Shown here piece by piece: positions 9,020 to 17,934 of a stretch of 64,000 bases of DNA. Under the pieces are notes generated by a model. The model was not told the origin of the DNA. It did not search any database and worked only from the letters and a program-made list of their open reading frames with translations. Numbering within the stretch: position 1 is the stretch's first letter; every line of letters starts with the position of its first letter. Source of the stretch: Candidatus Gastranaerophilales bacterium (GTDB lineage: Bacteria > Cyanobacteriota > Vampirovibrionia > Gastranaerophilales > Gastranaerophilaceae); assembly GCA_944325145.1 (NCBI GenBank), contig CALYDL010000005.1:1-64000 (forward strand), read 5' to 3'. Both the position numbers and the translations under genes were made by a program.

Positions 9020-10714
9020 CTATTTAATGTTTGAATATGTCCAAGCATCTAAATTTGGATTTTCAGCAATTTTGGTATCGGATTTTTCATCTTCACCTGC
9101 TTGAGAACCGCCGTGAGCAATTGGTTTATATACTCTGTTGTAGTATTCAATAAGCATACGGTCTGAATTAAAGTATGCTTCAGCAGTTCTTTTTGCTTGT
9201 CTCATTAATCTTGCCCATTCGCTTCTATTTTCATAGTAAGTTGGGATGATTTCATTTTCAAGAGTGTTCATAACACATTGATGATCTTTCCAGTGTCTTT
9301 CTTCCCATGGAATATCGTCGTCTAAACCGGGGTATTCAACGGTGTAGCCGTTAATTCCGGGGAATGTACCTTCAACTGTCCAGCCGTCATATGTTGAGAA
9401 GTGAAGAGCACCGTTTAAGTTTGCACTCATGCCGGATGTACCTGAAGCTTCAAAAGGTCTTAAAGGTGTATTTAACCAAATGTCTGTACCTTTTTTAAGT
9501 TTAGCTGAAAGTGCAAGTTCATATCCAGGAAGCACTACAACGTTTTTCATTTCATAAGATTGTTTCAAAATCTTATTGAACATTTCTTTGCCCATTTTAT
9601 CATCGGGGTGGAATTTACCTGCAAAAATCAATTGAACTTTGTTTTCATTCAATAATTTTTCAATGCGGGGTCTATCCATTAAAATAAGCCAAGCACGTTT
9701 GTAATCTGCAAATCTTCTTGCCCAAGTAATTGTTAAAACATTGGGGTCAAAGCGTTTGCCTTGAGTATCTGAAATGTATTGGAATAAATCCTTTTTCATT
9801 TCAATTTTTGCATTTAATAATTCTTCGTCAGATTCAGCATTTGCAATTCTTGGGTCTTGCCAATATTTTTGATTAACTGCGTTTGTGATAGCTCTAATTG
9901 GGCATCTTCCTTGAACCCAATCCCACATTTTGTTTGCAACCAAACCATGGAGCTGAGAAACAGCGTTTGCAATTCTGCTCATTCTAAGAGCAGCAACTGT
10001 TAATGAGAAGTTTTCACCGCCCAATTCAACAGCTCTTTCTCTTGAGCAGCCTGCAAAGAAGCCTGATTCAAGAAGTGTGTCAACCCAGTGAACTTCGTTA
10101 CCTGCAGCAACAGGTGTGTGAGTTGTGAATACTGTTTTCTTTTTAACAGCGTTAAGGTCGCCGTTATATTGTCTTAATAATTCAAATGCAGCAGGAAGCG
10201 CATGGCCTTCGTTCATATGAATTACATCGAATGGGTATCCAACTGCTTGAAGAATTCTTACACCGCCAATGCCCAAAACTGTTTCTTGAGCAACACGGAT
10301 TCTTTCATCTCCATCATAAAGTTTGTGTGAAATTCTTCTTGCAAATTCAGAGTTTCCGTCTACATCAGTTGTTAAAAGATATACAGGGCATGTGCCAAAA
10401 AGTTGAGGTTCAACTCTGTATGCTTTAACAATAACATCTTCACCAAAGATTTTAACTGTTGTTTGAACGTTAATGTCTGTTAAGAAGTCATAGTGTTTTC
10501 TAATGTATGCAACTTCTACTTCACCTTTTTCTGAAATTCTTTGGTCATAGTAACCATAAGACCAAAGGATAGTAACGCCCACCATAGGCATTTGTAAATA
10601 ACCTGCAGATTGCATGTGTGCGCCTGCAAGGAAACCAAGACCGCCTGAGTATGTTGCTAATGATTGGTCCATTGCGATTTCCATAGAAAAGTATGCTACA
10701 TTTGGTAATGCCAT
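9020..10714 (-). CDS. Short-type alpha-glucan (glycogen/starch) phosphorylase homologue lacking the PLP lysine
   Basis: A GT35-family protein of 564 residues, the compact archaeal/bacterial type. It carries 'YFSMEIAMDQSLATYSGGLG' at the N-terminus, 'HMNEGHALPA', 'FTTHTPVAAGNEVH', 'ITWARRFADYKRAWLI' and 'LNTPLRPFEASGTSG'. Family members degrade stored glucan to glucose-1-phosphate. The phosphorylase PLP lysine normally follows 'GTSGM' or 'GTGNM'; here that position is serine (S430, codon AGT, in 'GTSGMSANLNG'). Either catalysis is lost or changed, or the protein uses another mechanism. It is a single-gene unit with AAGGA upstream of its ATG and its own terminator. Confidence 0.88.
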   Translation of the reverse strand: MALPNVAYFSMEIAMDQSLATYSGGLGFLAGAHMQSAGYLQMPMVGVTILWSYGYYDQRISEKGEVEVAYIRKHYDFLTDINVQTTVKIFGEDVIVKAYRVEPQLFGTCPVYLLTTDVDGNSEFARRISHKLYDGDERIRVAQETVLGIGGVRILQAVGYPFDVIHMNEGHALPAAFELLRQYNGDLNAVKKKTVFTTHTPVAAGNEVHWVDTLLESGFFAGCSRERAVELGGENFSLTVAALRMSRIANAVSQLHGLVANKMWDWVQGRCPIRAITNAVNQKYWQDPRIANAESDEELLNAKIEMKKDLFQYISDTQGKRFDPNVLTITWARRFADYKRAWLILMDRPRIEKLLNENKVQLIFAGKFHPDDKMGKEMFNKILKQSYEMKNVVVLPGYELALSAKLKKGTDIWLNTPLRPFEASGTSGMSANLNGALHFSTYDGWTVEGTFPGINGYTVEYPGLDDDIPWEERHWKDHQCVMNTLENEIIPTYYENRSEWARLMRQAKRTAEAYFNSDRMLIEYYNRVYKPIAHGGSQAGEDEKSDTKIAENPNLDAWTYSNIK

Positions 10715-10942
10715 ATCAAATTCCTTATTACTGTACTAACTCTACAATTAAGATAATATCACAAAAGATTTTTGTATAAATAAAATTAACTAATTCTTTT
10801 GTATTAACTATCCGGTATTTAATTATAAATAAAACATAAAAAATGCGAAGTTTTTTGTTAATATTTCTTAACATAAATTGGCAAAAATCCTCCTAAAGTT
10901 GTACCATATTAAAGAATTAACTTGAAAATTCCGATAGATATT

Positions 10943-10972
10943 CTGAAATATTCCCCATATTTTGGTTATAAT
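10943..10972 (+). promoter_or_regulatory. Promoter for leaderless winged-helix-rlmD-mtaB operon
   Basis: CTGAAA (4 of 6) and a perfect TATAAT at 10967-10972 are 18 bases apart. The ATG at 10980 is only 7 bases beyond the -10, where transcription should begin. Confidence 0.6.
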
Positions 10973-10979
10973 AAAGATT

Positions 10980-11303
10980 ATGTTTACAATCGACACAGAA
11001 ACCGAAGATATTGAATTAAAAAAGGTAGGGTTAGAATTAATGTTTATGACACCTGAAAAATGCTCTGACCCTGAGGGTATTTCTGCGGTTGAATTATCTA
11101 AACATCTTAATATGGATGTTGAAATTGTTAAAAAGAAATTGAGAATTTTATTAAAGCATAATATAGTTAGAGTCATAGGAATTAATCCTAAACTTTGGAA
11201 GTTTGATGAATATAATTTCCAAAGAATGGACGAAGAAGACCCTGTTTATAACCTTCTTTGTTCATTTGATGACGTTGACTTTGACAGGTATTTTGAATAT
11301 TGA
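10980..11303 (+). CDS. Small winged-helix protein
   Basis: A 107-residue protein whose middle part, 'SAVELSKHLNMDVEIVKKKLRILLKHNIVRVIG', reads as a winged helix-turn-helix. It starts with an acidic stretch and ends acidic. The ATG at 10980 is preferred over one at 10962 because it coincides with the expected transcription start. The last codons overlap the TTG of rlmD. It could be a local DNA-binding regulator or an adaptor; its conserved place ahead of RNA-modification genes is all the context offered. Confidence 0.7.
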   Translation: MFTIDTETEDIELKKVGLELMFMTPEKCSDPEGISAVELSKHLNMDVEIVKKKLRILLKHNIVRVIGINPKLWKFDEYNFQRMDEEDPVYNLLCSFDDVDFDRYFEY

Positions 11304-12658
11304 TTAAGCAAGACGATATTGTTGATATAAAAATTGAAAAACCGGTTTATGAAGGAAAAGGTTTAGCTCATATTGAAGGCAAAGCCGTCTTTGTTAAGGG
11401 AGTTTTGCCTGATGAACTTGTTCGAATAAGGCTTTTTAGAATTCATAAAAATTATATTGAAGGAAAATTAATTGAAATTTTAACCCCTTCAAAATATAGA
11501 ATAAAGCCAATATGCCCATATAATAAACCCTGCGGCGCTTGCGATTTTGGCTATATTAATTATGATTATCAAATTGAATTAAAAGAAAACATTTTATCTG
11601 AAATTTTTAAAAATTTTGATGTTCGATTTAAACCTTTTATAAAAAGTGATGATAATAAAAATTACAGAATAAAAGCGCAATTTCCAACTTCTGAAACCAA
11701 AAATTCAAAAAGAGTTTTAATAGGTTACTATAAAGAAAAAACCCACGATATAACAGATATTAAATTTTGTCCTTCTCAAAAGCCCATAATGGATGAAATT
11801 ACAAATTACATTAGGGAAAATTGGAAACTTGGCTGCTACATTGAAAAAACAAAAAAGGGCTTATTAAGGCACATTTTAATTAAAACATCTAATAAAACGG
11901 GGGATATTTTATTAACGCTTGTTTTAAACATTACTGAAGAAGAATTTAGTTCAATAAAAAAAGATATTGAAACTTTTTCAGATTGTATAACTAAAAAATT
12001 TAAAAAAATTAAAGGGGTTTTGGTTAATTTTAATAACCAAAATACAAATAAAATTACAGGTGATAAAACCGTTTTAATTAATGGCGAAAACTTTATTTTT
12101 GAATTTTTGGAAGATAAAAAATATAAAACCGGCGCCCTTTCATTTTTTCAAATTAACCCAAAAACCGCAGAAAAAATCTTTAGTTCGGCTAAAAATTTAA
12201 TTAATAAAAAAGGAACGCTTTTAGACCTTTACGGGGGTGTTGGCACAATTGGCATTTTTATGAAAGATGCTGCCACAAAAATAACCTTGATTGAAGAAAA
12301 CCCTGAAGCCATAAAATTTGCAAAAGAAAATTTTAAATTAAATGAAATTTTAAAATATGAAATTTTTGAAGGAAGGGCAGATAATATAATTCAAAAAATT
12401 ATAAAAGAGAAAAAAACCTTTGATAACATTGTAATTGACCCCCCAAGAAAAGGAAGCGACGATATTACATTATCAAACATTTCAAAAATGACAAATTCTC
12501 TTATTTATATAAGCTGCAACCCGATGACCCTAAAAAGAGATGCTGAAACCTTAATAAAATTAGGGTTTAAATTCATTTCACTTCAAGGGGCAGATATGTT
12601 CCCAAATACTCACCACATAGAATGCCTTGCATATTTTAAAAAAGAAGGTGAAGAATGA
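11300..12658 (+). CDS. rlmD: 23S rRNA (uracil-5-)-methyltransferase RlmD/RumA family
   Basis: A TrmA/RumA-type RNA m5U methyltransferase of 452 residues. An N-terminal TRAM domain (about 1-60) is followed by iron-sulfur cysteines in 'CPYNKPCGAC' plus a later 'FCPSQ'. The SAM site is 'LLDLYGGVGTIG', the base-specific motif 'IDPPRKGSD', and the catalytic cysteine is C406 in 'ISCNP'. Translation begins at a TTG that overlaps the TGA of the winged-helix gene, and the stop overlaps the mtaB start, so all three are translationally coupled. Whether the target is 23S U1939, U747 or tRNA cannot be decided from sequence alone. Confidence 0.9.
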   Translation: MIKQDDIVDIKIEKPVYEGKGLAHIEGKAVFVKGVLPDELVRIRLFRIHKNYIEGKLIEILTPSKYRIKPICPYNKPCGACDFGYINYDYQIELKENILSEIFKNFDVRFKPFIKSDDNKNYRIKAQFPTSETKNSKRVLIGYYKEKTHDITDIKFCPSQKPIMDEITNYIRENWKLGCYIEKTKKGLLRHILIKTSNKTGDILLTLVLNITEEEFSSIKKDIETFSDCITKKFKKIKGVLVNFNNQNTNKITGDKTVLINGENFIFEFLEDKKYKTGALSFFQINPKTAEKIFSSAKNLINKKGTLLDLYGGVGTIGIFMKDAATKITLIEENPEAIKFAKENFKLNEILKYEIFEGRADNIIQKIIKEKKTFDNIVIDPPRKGSDDITLSNISKMTNSLIYISCNPMTLKRDAETLIKLGFKFISLQGADMFPNTHHIECLAYFKKEGEE

Positions 12659-13908
12659 AAAAATTTTATATAAAAACCTTGGGGTGCAAAACAAACGCCA
12701 TTGAATCTCAAATAATTTCAGAAAACCTAAAAAAATTGGGGTTCATTGAAACAAGCAAAAATGAAGCTGAAATTTACATTTTAAATTCTTGCACCGTAAC
12801 AAGTCATTCTGATAATCAGGCAAAATATCTTTTAAAACAAATAAAAAAAGAAAACCCCAAAATTAAAACCATTCTTGTTGGGTGTATGGCACAAACTGCA
12901 AATATAAAAATTGAAAATGCAGATTTAATTTTAGGAAACAATGAAAAGCTTGAAATAGAAAAATACATTGAAAAACTTTTTGAAAATGGTGAAAACCTTT
13001 TTGTTAAAGACATTTTTAAAGTTAGGGAATATAAAAATAAAACTTTAATTAATTCAAAATCAACAAGGCCAAATGTTAAAATTCAAGATGGCTGCAACAA
13101 TAGATGCGCCTATTGTTTAATTCCTTTTGCAAGGGGAAATTCAAGGTCAAATAGCATTCAAAATATAATTGAGCAAATAAATTTGCACATTCAAAACAAC
13201 AAAAAAGAAATTGTCTTAACAGGCATCCACATCGGGCAATGGGGGCTTGATTTGGGGCTAAAATTTGTTGATTTATTAAAAGAAGTTGAAAAAACGGAAA
13301 TTAAAAGATACCGCCTTGGTTCTTTATATGTAAATGAAATTGATGATGAACTTTTTGATTTTTTAAAAAATTCAAAAAAATTCTGCCCGCATTTTCACCT
13401 TTCCTTGCAAAGCTTGTGTGATAAAACCTTAAAAAATATGAACAGAAACTATACAAAAAATGAAGTGCTGATTAAAATAAAAAAAATTAAAGAAAATTTC
13501 AACTTGCCATTCATTGGCTGCGACATTATAACGGGCTTTCCAAATGAAACAGATGATGATTTTACTGAAACAAAAGAAGCTCTTATTGAAGTAAAACCAA
13601 GCTATATACATTCATTCCCCTATTCAATAAGAAAAGGAACGAAAGCCGCAACAATGGAAGGGCAAGTTTTAGAACATATTAAAAAAGAAAGAACAAAAGA
13701 ATTAATTGAACTTTGCACAAAACTCCATAAAGAATTTTTAGATTTGAACAAAAATGAAACAAAAGAAATTTTATACGAAAAAAAATCTAAAGAAGGCTAT
13801 TATACAGGCGTTAGCGAAAATTACATAAAGGTTCATAAATTTTCTGATGTAAACCTTCAAAATACAATTGAAAAGGTTAATTTAGCTGAATTTAAAGAAT
13901 TATATTAA
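12655..13908 (+). CDS. mtaB: tRNA t6A37 methylthiotransferase MtaB
   Basis: A radical-SAM enzyme that would add a methylthio group to t6A at tRNA position 37, turning it into ms2t6A. The 417 residues start with the UPF0004 domain ('LGCKTNAIES', 'NSCTVTSHSDNQAKY', 'VGCMAQ'), whose three cysteines hold the auxiliary cluster. The radical-SAM motif has C147, C151 and C154 in 'CNNRCAYC'. The C-terminus has a short TRAM-like region. 'CTVTSHSD' and the length favour MtaB over MiaB or RimO. It overlaps rlmD by four bases. Its substrate base t6A depends on TsaD, encoded at 21612-22598. Confidence 0.92.
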   Translation: MKKFYIKTLGCKTNAIESQIISENLKKLGFIETSKNEAEIYILNSCTVTSHSDNQAKYLLKQIKKENPKIKTILVGCMAQTANIKIENADLILGNNEKLEIEKYIEKLFENGENLFVKDIFKVREYKNKTLINSKSTRPNVKIQDGCNNRCAYCLIPFARGNSRSNSIQNIIEQINLHIQNNKKEIVLTGIHIGQWGLDLGLKFVDLLKEVEKTEIKRYRLGSLYVNEIDDELFDFLKNSKKFCPHFHLSLQSLCDKTLKNMNRNYTKNEVLIKIKKIKENFNLPFIGCDIITGFPNETDDDFTETKEALIEVKPSYIHSFPYSIRKGTKAATMEGQVLEHIKKERTKELIELCTKLHKEFLDLNKNETKEILYEKKSKEGYYTGVSENYIKVHKFSDVNLQNTIEKVNLAEFKELY

Positions 13909-14007
13909 GATTTTGTTACAAAAATATATAATTTATATATAAAATGTCAATTATTTTTATCTCAAATACTTTATATAAGTACGAGAGATATTAAAGGCTA
14001 TAAAGAG

Positions 14008-14211
14008 ATGACAACATCAGAAGACAGAATTATAAATTCAGAAAACTTTTTCATAACAGATACAATCACTGCTGAATACAGAAATGCTAAACAAGCTTTA
14101 TTGCTTGCATCTAAACCACCTAAGAAAAAAGTTTACAAAAGCATGAATAAAATGCTTCAAGAATGCTTTTTTGTTGGTTCACTTAAATATGGAAACAACT
14201 TTATAGCATAA
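14008..14211 (+). CDS. Small unknown protein
   Basis: A 67-residue protein without a recognisable family. It has an acidic first third, a basic middle ('KPPKKKVYKSMNKM') and a C-terminus containing a cysteine and aromatic residues. The ATG has AAGAG about 4 bases upstream and the gene stands alone, with a T/A-rich promoter region (13920-13990) before it and a strong terminator after it, which suggests a real and perhaps abundant transcript. Confidence 0.6.
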   Translation: MTTSEDRIINSENFFITDTITAEYRNAKQALLLASKPPKKKVYKSMNKMLQECFFVGSLKYGNNFIA

Positions 14212-14238
14212 AAAGATGTATTAATAGAATAATGGAGG

Positions 14239-14265
14239 AAAAAGGAGAAAGATATTCTCCTTTTT
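14239..14265 (+). terminator. Intrinsic terminator
   Basis: A perfect 10-bp stem AAAAGGAGAA/TTCTCCTTTT with a 5-base loop and T-rich tail, 28 bases after the stop at 14211. The rest of 14266-14465 holds a TATAAT near 14422 that probably starts the next gene. Confidence 0.85.
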
Positions 14266-14465
14266 ATTTTGCCTTTAAAATTAAGGCTTTATCGTATTTT
14301 TGAAGGAAAAAGAAGGTTATAAGGTTTCATTTTTTAAAATAAAAAAGTATAATAAAATTGAAACGTAAATTTTTATTAACAATCAAGAAAAAACAAGCAT
14401 TTTTTATCTTGATGATACTTATAATAACTGAAGGTTAACTAAGCACACACTTGAAAGGGTTTTTA

Positions 14466-14792
14466 ATGTCACCTCTAAATTTCAAGAATTTAAAATTTGT
14501 AAAACAGCTTAAAAACATTGCGCCAAAATTAAAATGGGTGATGTTTAAAAATATACAAGATTATAAAATTAACAAAGAATATATTGACTATATCATCCCC
14601 GAAGAAAACAAAGGCATTGAATATGACAATATAAGGCTTGAAAATATGGTTCGAGAAAGCCTTGTTAAAGAATTCGGCCCTGAAATTAAAAAATCAAAAT
14701 CTTATGAAATGCTTGTGGATGCCGTTGTTCACAATCTAAAGAAAAAACAGCTCGCAGCGTTTGATGATATAGATGAAGAACTTGGATTATAG
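14466..14792 (+). CDS. Unknown small basic protein
   Basis: A 108-residue protein with a basic, aromatic N-terminus and an acidic C-terminus ('AAFDDIDEELGL'). The ATG at 14466 has AAGGG 6 bases upstream and is preferred to a TTG at 14451. No domain is recognised; the second half looks helical. It precedes the YbaK-family gene by 57 bases, with a hairpin between them. Confidence 0.65.
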   Translation: MSPLNFKNLKFVKQLKNIAPKLKWVMFKNIQDYKINKEYIDYIIPEENKGIEYDNIRLENMVRESLVKEFGPEIKKSKSYEMLVDAVVHNLKKKQLAAFDDIDEELGL

Positions 14793-14797
14793 ATTGT

Positions 14798-14823
14798 AAA
14801 GGGTGCTAAAGAAAGCACCCTTT
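14798..14823 (+). terminator. Hairpin, weak or processing terminator
   Basis: AAAGGGTGCT and AGCACCCTTT form a perfect 10-bp stem directly after the 14792 stop. Only three T follow, so it may attenuate or protect the 3' end rather than stop transcription fully. Confidence 0.55.
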
Positions 14824-14849
14824 AAAGATTTAAAAGGAGAGGGTTTTAA

Positions 14850-15311
14850 ATGGCAATAGAAGAAGTTAAAAAATATTTTAGCCAATTTAATATGGAAAAC
14901 AAAATTAAAGAACTTAAAAATTCAAGCGCAACGGTTGAATTGGCTGCATTAGCGCTAAATGTTGAACCTGATAGAATTGCAAAAACCTTATCTTTTATGG
15001 TTGATGATAAACCAATTTTAATTGTTACATCAGGAAATTCAAAAATAGATAATTCAAAATATAAAGCCACTTTCCACAAAAAAGCAAAAATGATGAGCCC
15101 GGATGAAGTTTTTAATATTACAGGCCATAAAATTGGCGGCGTTTGCCCATTTGCCCTAAAAGAAAAAGTGGAAGTTTACCTTGATAATTCTCTTAAAAAA
15201 TATGAAACGGTATACCCTGCGGCAGGCAGCTCAAATAGCGCAATAGAACTTACAATTGAAGAATTGGAAAAATTTGCACACCCTACTTTGTGGGTTGATG
15301 TTTGCAAATAA
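14850..15311 (+). CDS. YbaK/EbsC-family aminoacyl-tRNA deacylase
   Basis: A 153-residue single-domain protein of the YbaK/ProX group, which hydrolyses mischarged tRNA such as Cys-tRNA(Pro). Family signs are 'LALNVEPDRIAKTLSFMV', 'HKKAKMMSPDEV', 'GHKIGGVCPFAL' and the C-terminal 'AAGSSNSAIELTIEEL'. It has an excellent AAAAGGAGAGGG ribosome site. The end overlaps the convergent glycosyltransferase gene by 29 bases. The exact tRNA substrate cannot be told from sequence. Confidence 0.9.
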   Translation: MAIEEVKKYFSQFNMENKIKELKNSSATVELAALALNVEPDRIAKTLSFMVDDKPILIVTSGNSKIDNSKYKATFHKKAKMMSPDEVFNITGHKIGGVCPFALKEKVEVYLDNSLKKYETVYPAAGSSNSAIELTIEELEKFAHPTLWVDVCK

Positions 15312-16233
15312 AATTCAATTTTTTTAAATAATTATTCAAAAAGGTTTTCAAGTTTTCTAAAAACCTTTTAATTTTCCACGCCTTATATTCTTTTAAAGTG
15401 TCTGTTGGAATTAAATTAAAAACATCTTCATACTCTTTTAAAAGTTCATATCTTGTTTCACTATCTGCATTTTTATATAAAAAATCAAATGAAATAAGGC
15501 TTCTTTCTTTAATTAAAGGAAGAAAAAAGGCTTCATCTTCTTTATTTCTTATAAAATCAAGAATTTTTTTATAAAGTTTAATTTCAAAATAATCCTCATA
15601 AGATATTTTTCTTCTTGAAATAGAACCTTGCCTTATATTGCAATGATATTTTGTATTATCAACGTATGAAATTTTTTTAGCCAAATAAGCAGATAAAAAG
15701 GCGGGGTAAATGTCTTCGCCTCTTGTTTTATCAAATTTTATGTTGTTTTTTATTAAAAATTCTTTTCTTATAACTTTTGCCCAAGGGGCTGTTCTTTGAA
15801 CAAAAACAATTTCTTTTAAATTTATTGGGTTTAAAAGGTGGGTTTTTGAAAATCTTCCTTTATGGTTTTTAATTTTTAGAGAAACACAAATATCGGAATT
15901 TTCTTCTTCCATTTTTTTTACCATTGATGAAAAATAATTTTTTTCAACCCAATCATCATTATCAACAAAACCTATATATTTGCCCCTTGCAAATAAAATT
16001 CCTTTGTTTCTGGATTCTCCCGTGCCTAAATTTTCTTCATTGTTAATTAAAACAATTTGCTTATTTTTGGCATAATTTTTTAAAATGTTTATTGTGTCAT
16101 CGTCTGAAGCATCATTTACAACAATAATTTCAAAATCTTCCATATCTTGCTCTAAAATGGAATTTAAACATTTTTCTATGTAATTTTTAGCATTATAAAC
16201 AGGAACAATAATGCTTATTATAGGATTTTTCAT
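15283..16233 (-). CDS. Family 2 glycosyltransferase
   Basis: A 316-residue GT-A enzyme starting with 'ISIIVPVYNAKNYIEKCLNSIL'. It has 'VVNDASDDDT' for nucleotide binding, the metal-binding 'FVDNDDWV', and 'GTGESRNKGI'. The C-terminus is helical and basic, without membrane spans. It overlaps the upstream rhamnan-synthesis gene by 4 bases (ATGA), so the two work together in surface-polysaccharide or glycoprotein assembly. Donor and acceptor are unknown. Confidence 0.92.
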   Translation of the reverse strand: MKNPIISIIVPVYNAKNYIEKCLNSILEQDMEDFEIIVVNDASDDDTINILKNYAKNKQIVLINNEENLGTGESRNKGILFARGKYIGFVDNDDWVEKNYFSSMVKKMEEENSDICVSLKIKNHKGRFSKTHLLNPINLKEIVFVQRTAPWAKVIRKEFLIKNNIKFDKTRGEDIYPAFLSAYLAKKISYVDNTKYHCNIRQGSISRRKISYEDYFEIKLYKKILDFIRNKEDEAFFLPLIKERSLISFDFLYKNADSETRYELLKEYEDVFNLIPTDTLKEYKAWKIKRFLENLKTFLNNYLKKLNFICKHQPTK

Positions 16234-17834
16234 TTCTTTTTAAATGCCTTATATACTTTATATGCCAGTTTAGATAAAAATTTATTTTGGTTTAAAACTT
16301 TATATTGAAGGTTATCTATATAAATTTTTGAACTTAAAATGTCTGAAACGCTTCCTGTTAAAAAGCCGAATTTTTGGGCAAACAATGAAAAAATAACGCC
16401 GATATTAAGGGTTGTTTCTTTATTTAAATTAAAGTTATCGGGAATTTTTTCAAGCAATTCTTTTTTTAGCCAAATTGAAGGCAAAATTGTATTTAAAAAT
16501 TGAACATTATATGGCGCCATAAATTTTATTAAATTTAAAAATGTTTTCAATTCTTTTTTGTTAATAATACAAGGTGAAATTTCAAACCCTTTGTTTGTAT
16601 ATGGAATTGGGGTTAAGGCTATAATATTTTTATTTTTTATAAAAATATTAATTAAATTTGACAGAAAAATTCTGTTATTAAAAGTGCAGTTTAAAATGTG
16701 CTTTGTGTAGTTTATTTTTTCTATATTAGAAAACTTTGATAAAACTTTTTTATCCGGCGCAAAAATAAAAATGTAGTCATAATTCAAACCTTCTTTTTTC
16801 AAATTTTGAATGTCTGTTATTTGAATTTTTGCATCTTTTAAAATTTCGGTTTCATTTAATAAATTAAACCCTTTAATATCAACAGCGCCTTGCATATTTT
16901 TTATGTAGGGTAAAATTGCACTATTTATTGTTTCATCGGATAAATCAAAAAAAGCTGCAATTTTTGGGTTGTAAAAACTTTCTCTAAGTTCATTTGACAA
17001 AATAAAATTCAAATGAAGATATTCTTTAATTTCATCCATTGAATAAATTTTTAAAATATCAGGCAAAATTAAATTAATATCATAGTTTGTGTTATTTTTT
17101 ATAAATTCAAAAAGTTTGTATGTTTCATCTGTTTGGCCTTCTTTTTGGGCTAAATCATACCTTTTTGCAAAAATTGTTTTTTTAATAACAGGGCACCTGA
17201 ATTTTTCCACTGCCAAATAGCTTAAATATTGATGATAATTTTTAACGCCGTAATTTAAAATGTCATCATCAACAAAAACACCCCACTTAAAACCTTTATT
17301 TTGAAAATATTCCGTAAAATTAATTTCTAAGTGTTTAATTGCTTCTTTTTTATTTTTTATTTTTCTTAAATTTTCAAAATAAAGCCTGAATATTGGGTTT
17401 AAAAATAAATTTTTTCTTACAACAAAAAAATAAGATTGAATATGTTCTTTAATATTTTTTGTTTTTTGGTGTTTTGTAATTCCCCAAAAATCAACCCTTT
17501 TTTCTCTCATTTTTTCAAAAAGTTCAAAGAAGGGGTAAATTGGCCCATAAACACTTGAATTTGCAAAAATTATTTCATCAAAGGTTTTTAATTTTTCGCT
17601 GCCAATACTAAAAAAGCCTGCTCTATATGCCCAAAAATCATATCCTTTGTTTTCCCTTTGAATTATTTTTATAAAAGGATTATTTAATTTTAAAAGTTCG
17701 TTTTTCTCGATTGCCCCATTTATTACAACAACAATTTCATCTGCAACTTCTAAAAGCGATTTTAAATAAAACAAGGCATAATCTTCAATTACGCCCATTT
17801 CATTATGATAAACATAAATTGCGAGTCTTTTCAT
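16230..17834 (-). CDS. Rhamnan synthesis protein F (RgpF)-like glycosyltransferase
   Basis: A 534-residue protein with the RgpF features: 'AIYVYHNEMGVIEDYALFY' at the start, 'ENKGYDFWAYRAGF' and 'FANSSVYGP'. RgpF proteins help build rhamnose-glucose cell-wall polysaccharide or lipopolysaccharide side chains. The C-terminal half (about 270-500) is divergent. A TTGAAC-18-TAATAT promoter ends 7 bases before the ATG, so the message may be leaderless. It is divergent from rfbB-rfbA, which makes nucleotide sugar for such glycans. Confidence 0.82.
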   Translation of the reverse strand: MKRLAIYVYHNEMGVIEDYALFYLKSLLEVADEIVVVINGAIEKNELLKLNNPFIKIIQRENKGYDFWAYRAGFFSIGSEKLKTFDEIIFANSSVYGPIYPFFELFEKMREKRVDFWGITKHQKTKNIKEHIQSYFFVVRKNLFLNPIFRLYFENLRKIKNKKEAIKHLEINFTEYFQNKGFKWGVFVDDDILNYGVKNYHQYLSYLAVEKFRCPVIKKTIFAKRYDLAQKEGQTDETYKLFEFIKNNTNYDINLILPDILKIYSMDEIKEYLHLNFILSNELRESFYNPKIAAFFDLSDETINSAILPYIKNMQGAVDIKGFNLLNETEILKDAKIQITDIQNLKKEGLNYDYIFIFAPDKKVLSKFSNIEKINYTKHILNCTFNNRIFLSNLINIFIKNKNIIALTPIPYTNKGFEISPCIINKKELKTFLNLIKFMAPYNVQFLNTILPSIWLKKELLEKIPDNFNLNKETTLNIGVIFSLFAQKFGFLTGSVSDILSSKIYIDNLQYKVLNQNKFLSKLAYKVYKAFKKK

Positions 17835-17841
17835 AAATTTT

Positions 17842-17871
17842 ATATTAACATATTCTAAGAATTTTGTTCAA
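17842..17871 (-). promoter_or_regulatory. Promoter of the RgpF-GT2 operon (leaderless)
   Basis: Minus-strand TTGAAC, an 18-base spacer and TAATAT; the ATG at 17834 begins 7 bases after the -10. Confidence 0.6.
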
Positions 17872-17934
17872 AATATTGGTATAAAACCATATTTCATAGT
17901 ATTATTTTATAAAAGAAAAAAGAAGGGGTTTAAA

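Noticed and set aside
14798-14823. Tandem repeat or CRISPR-like units
   Set aside because: The hairpins in the window are single copies; no regularly spaced direct repeats were found anywhere.
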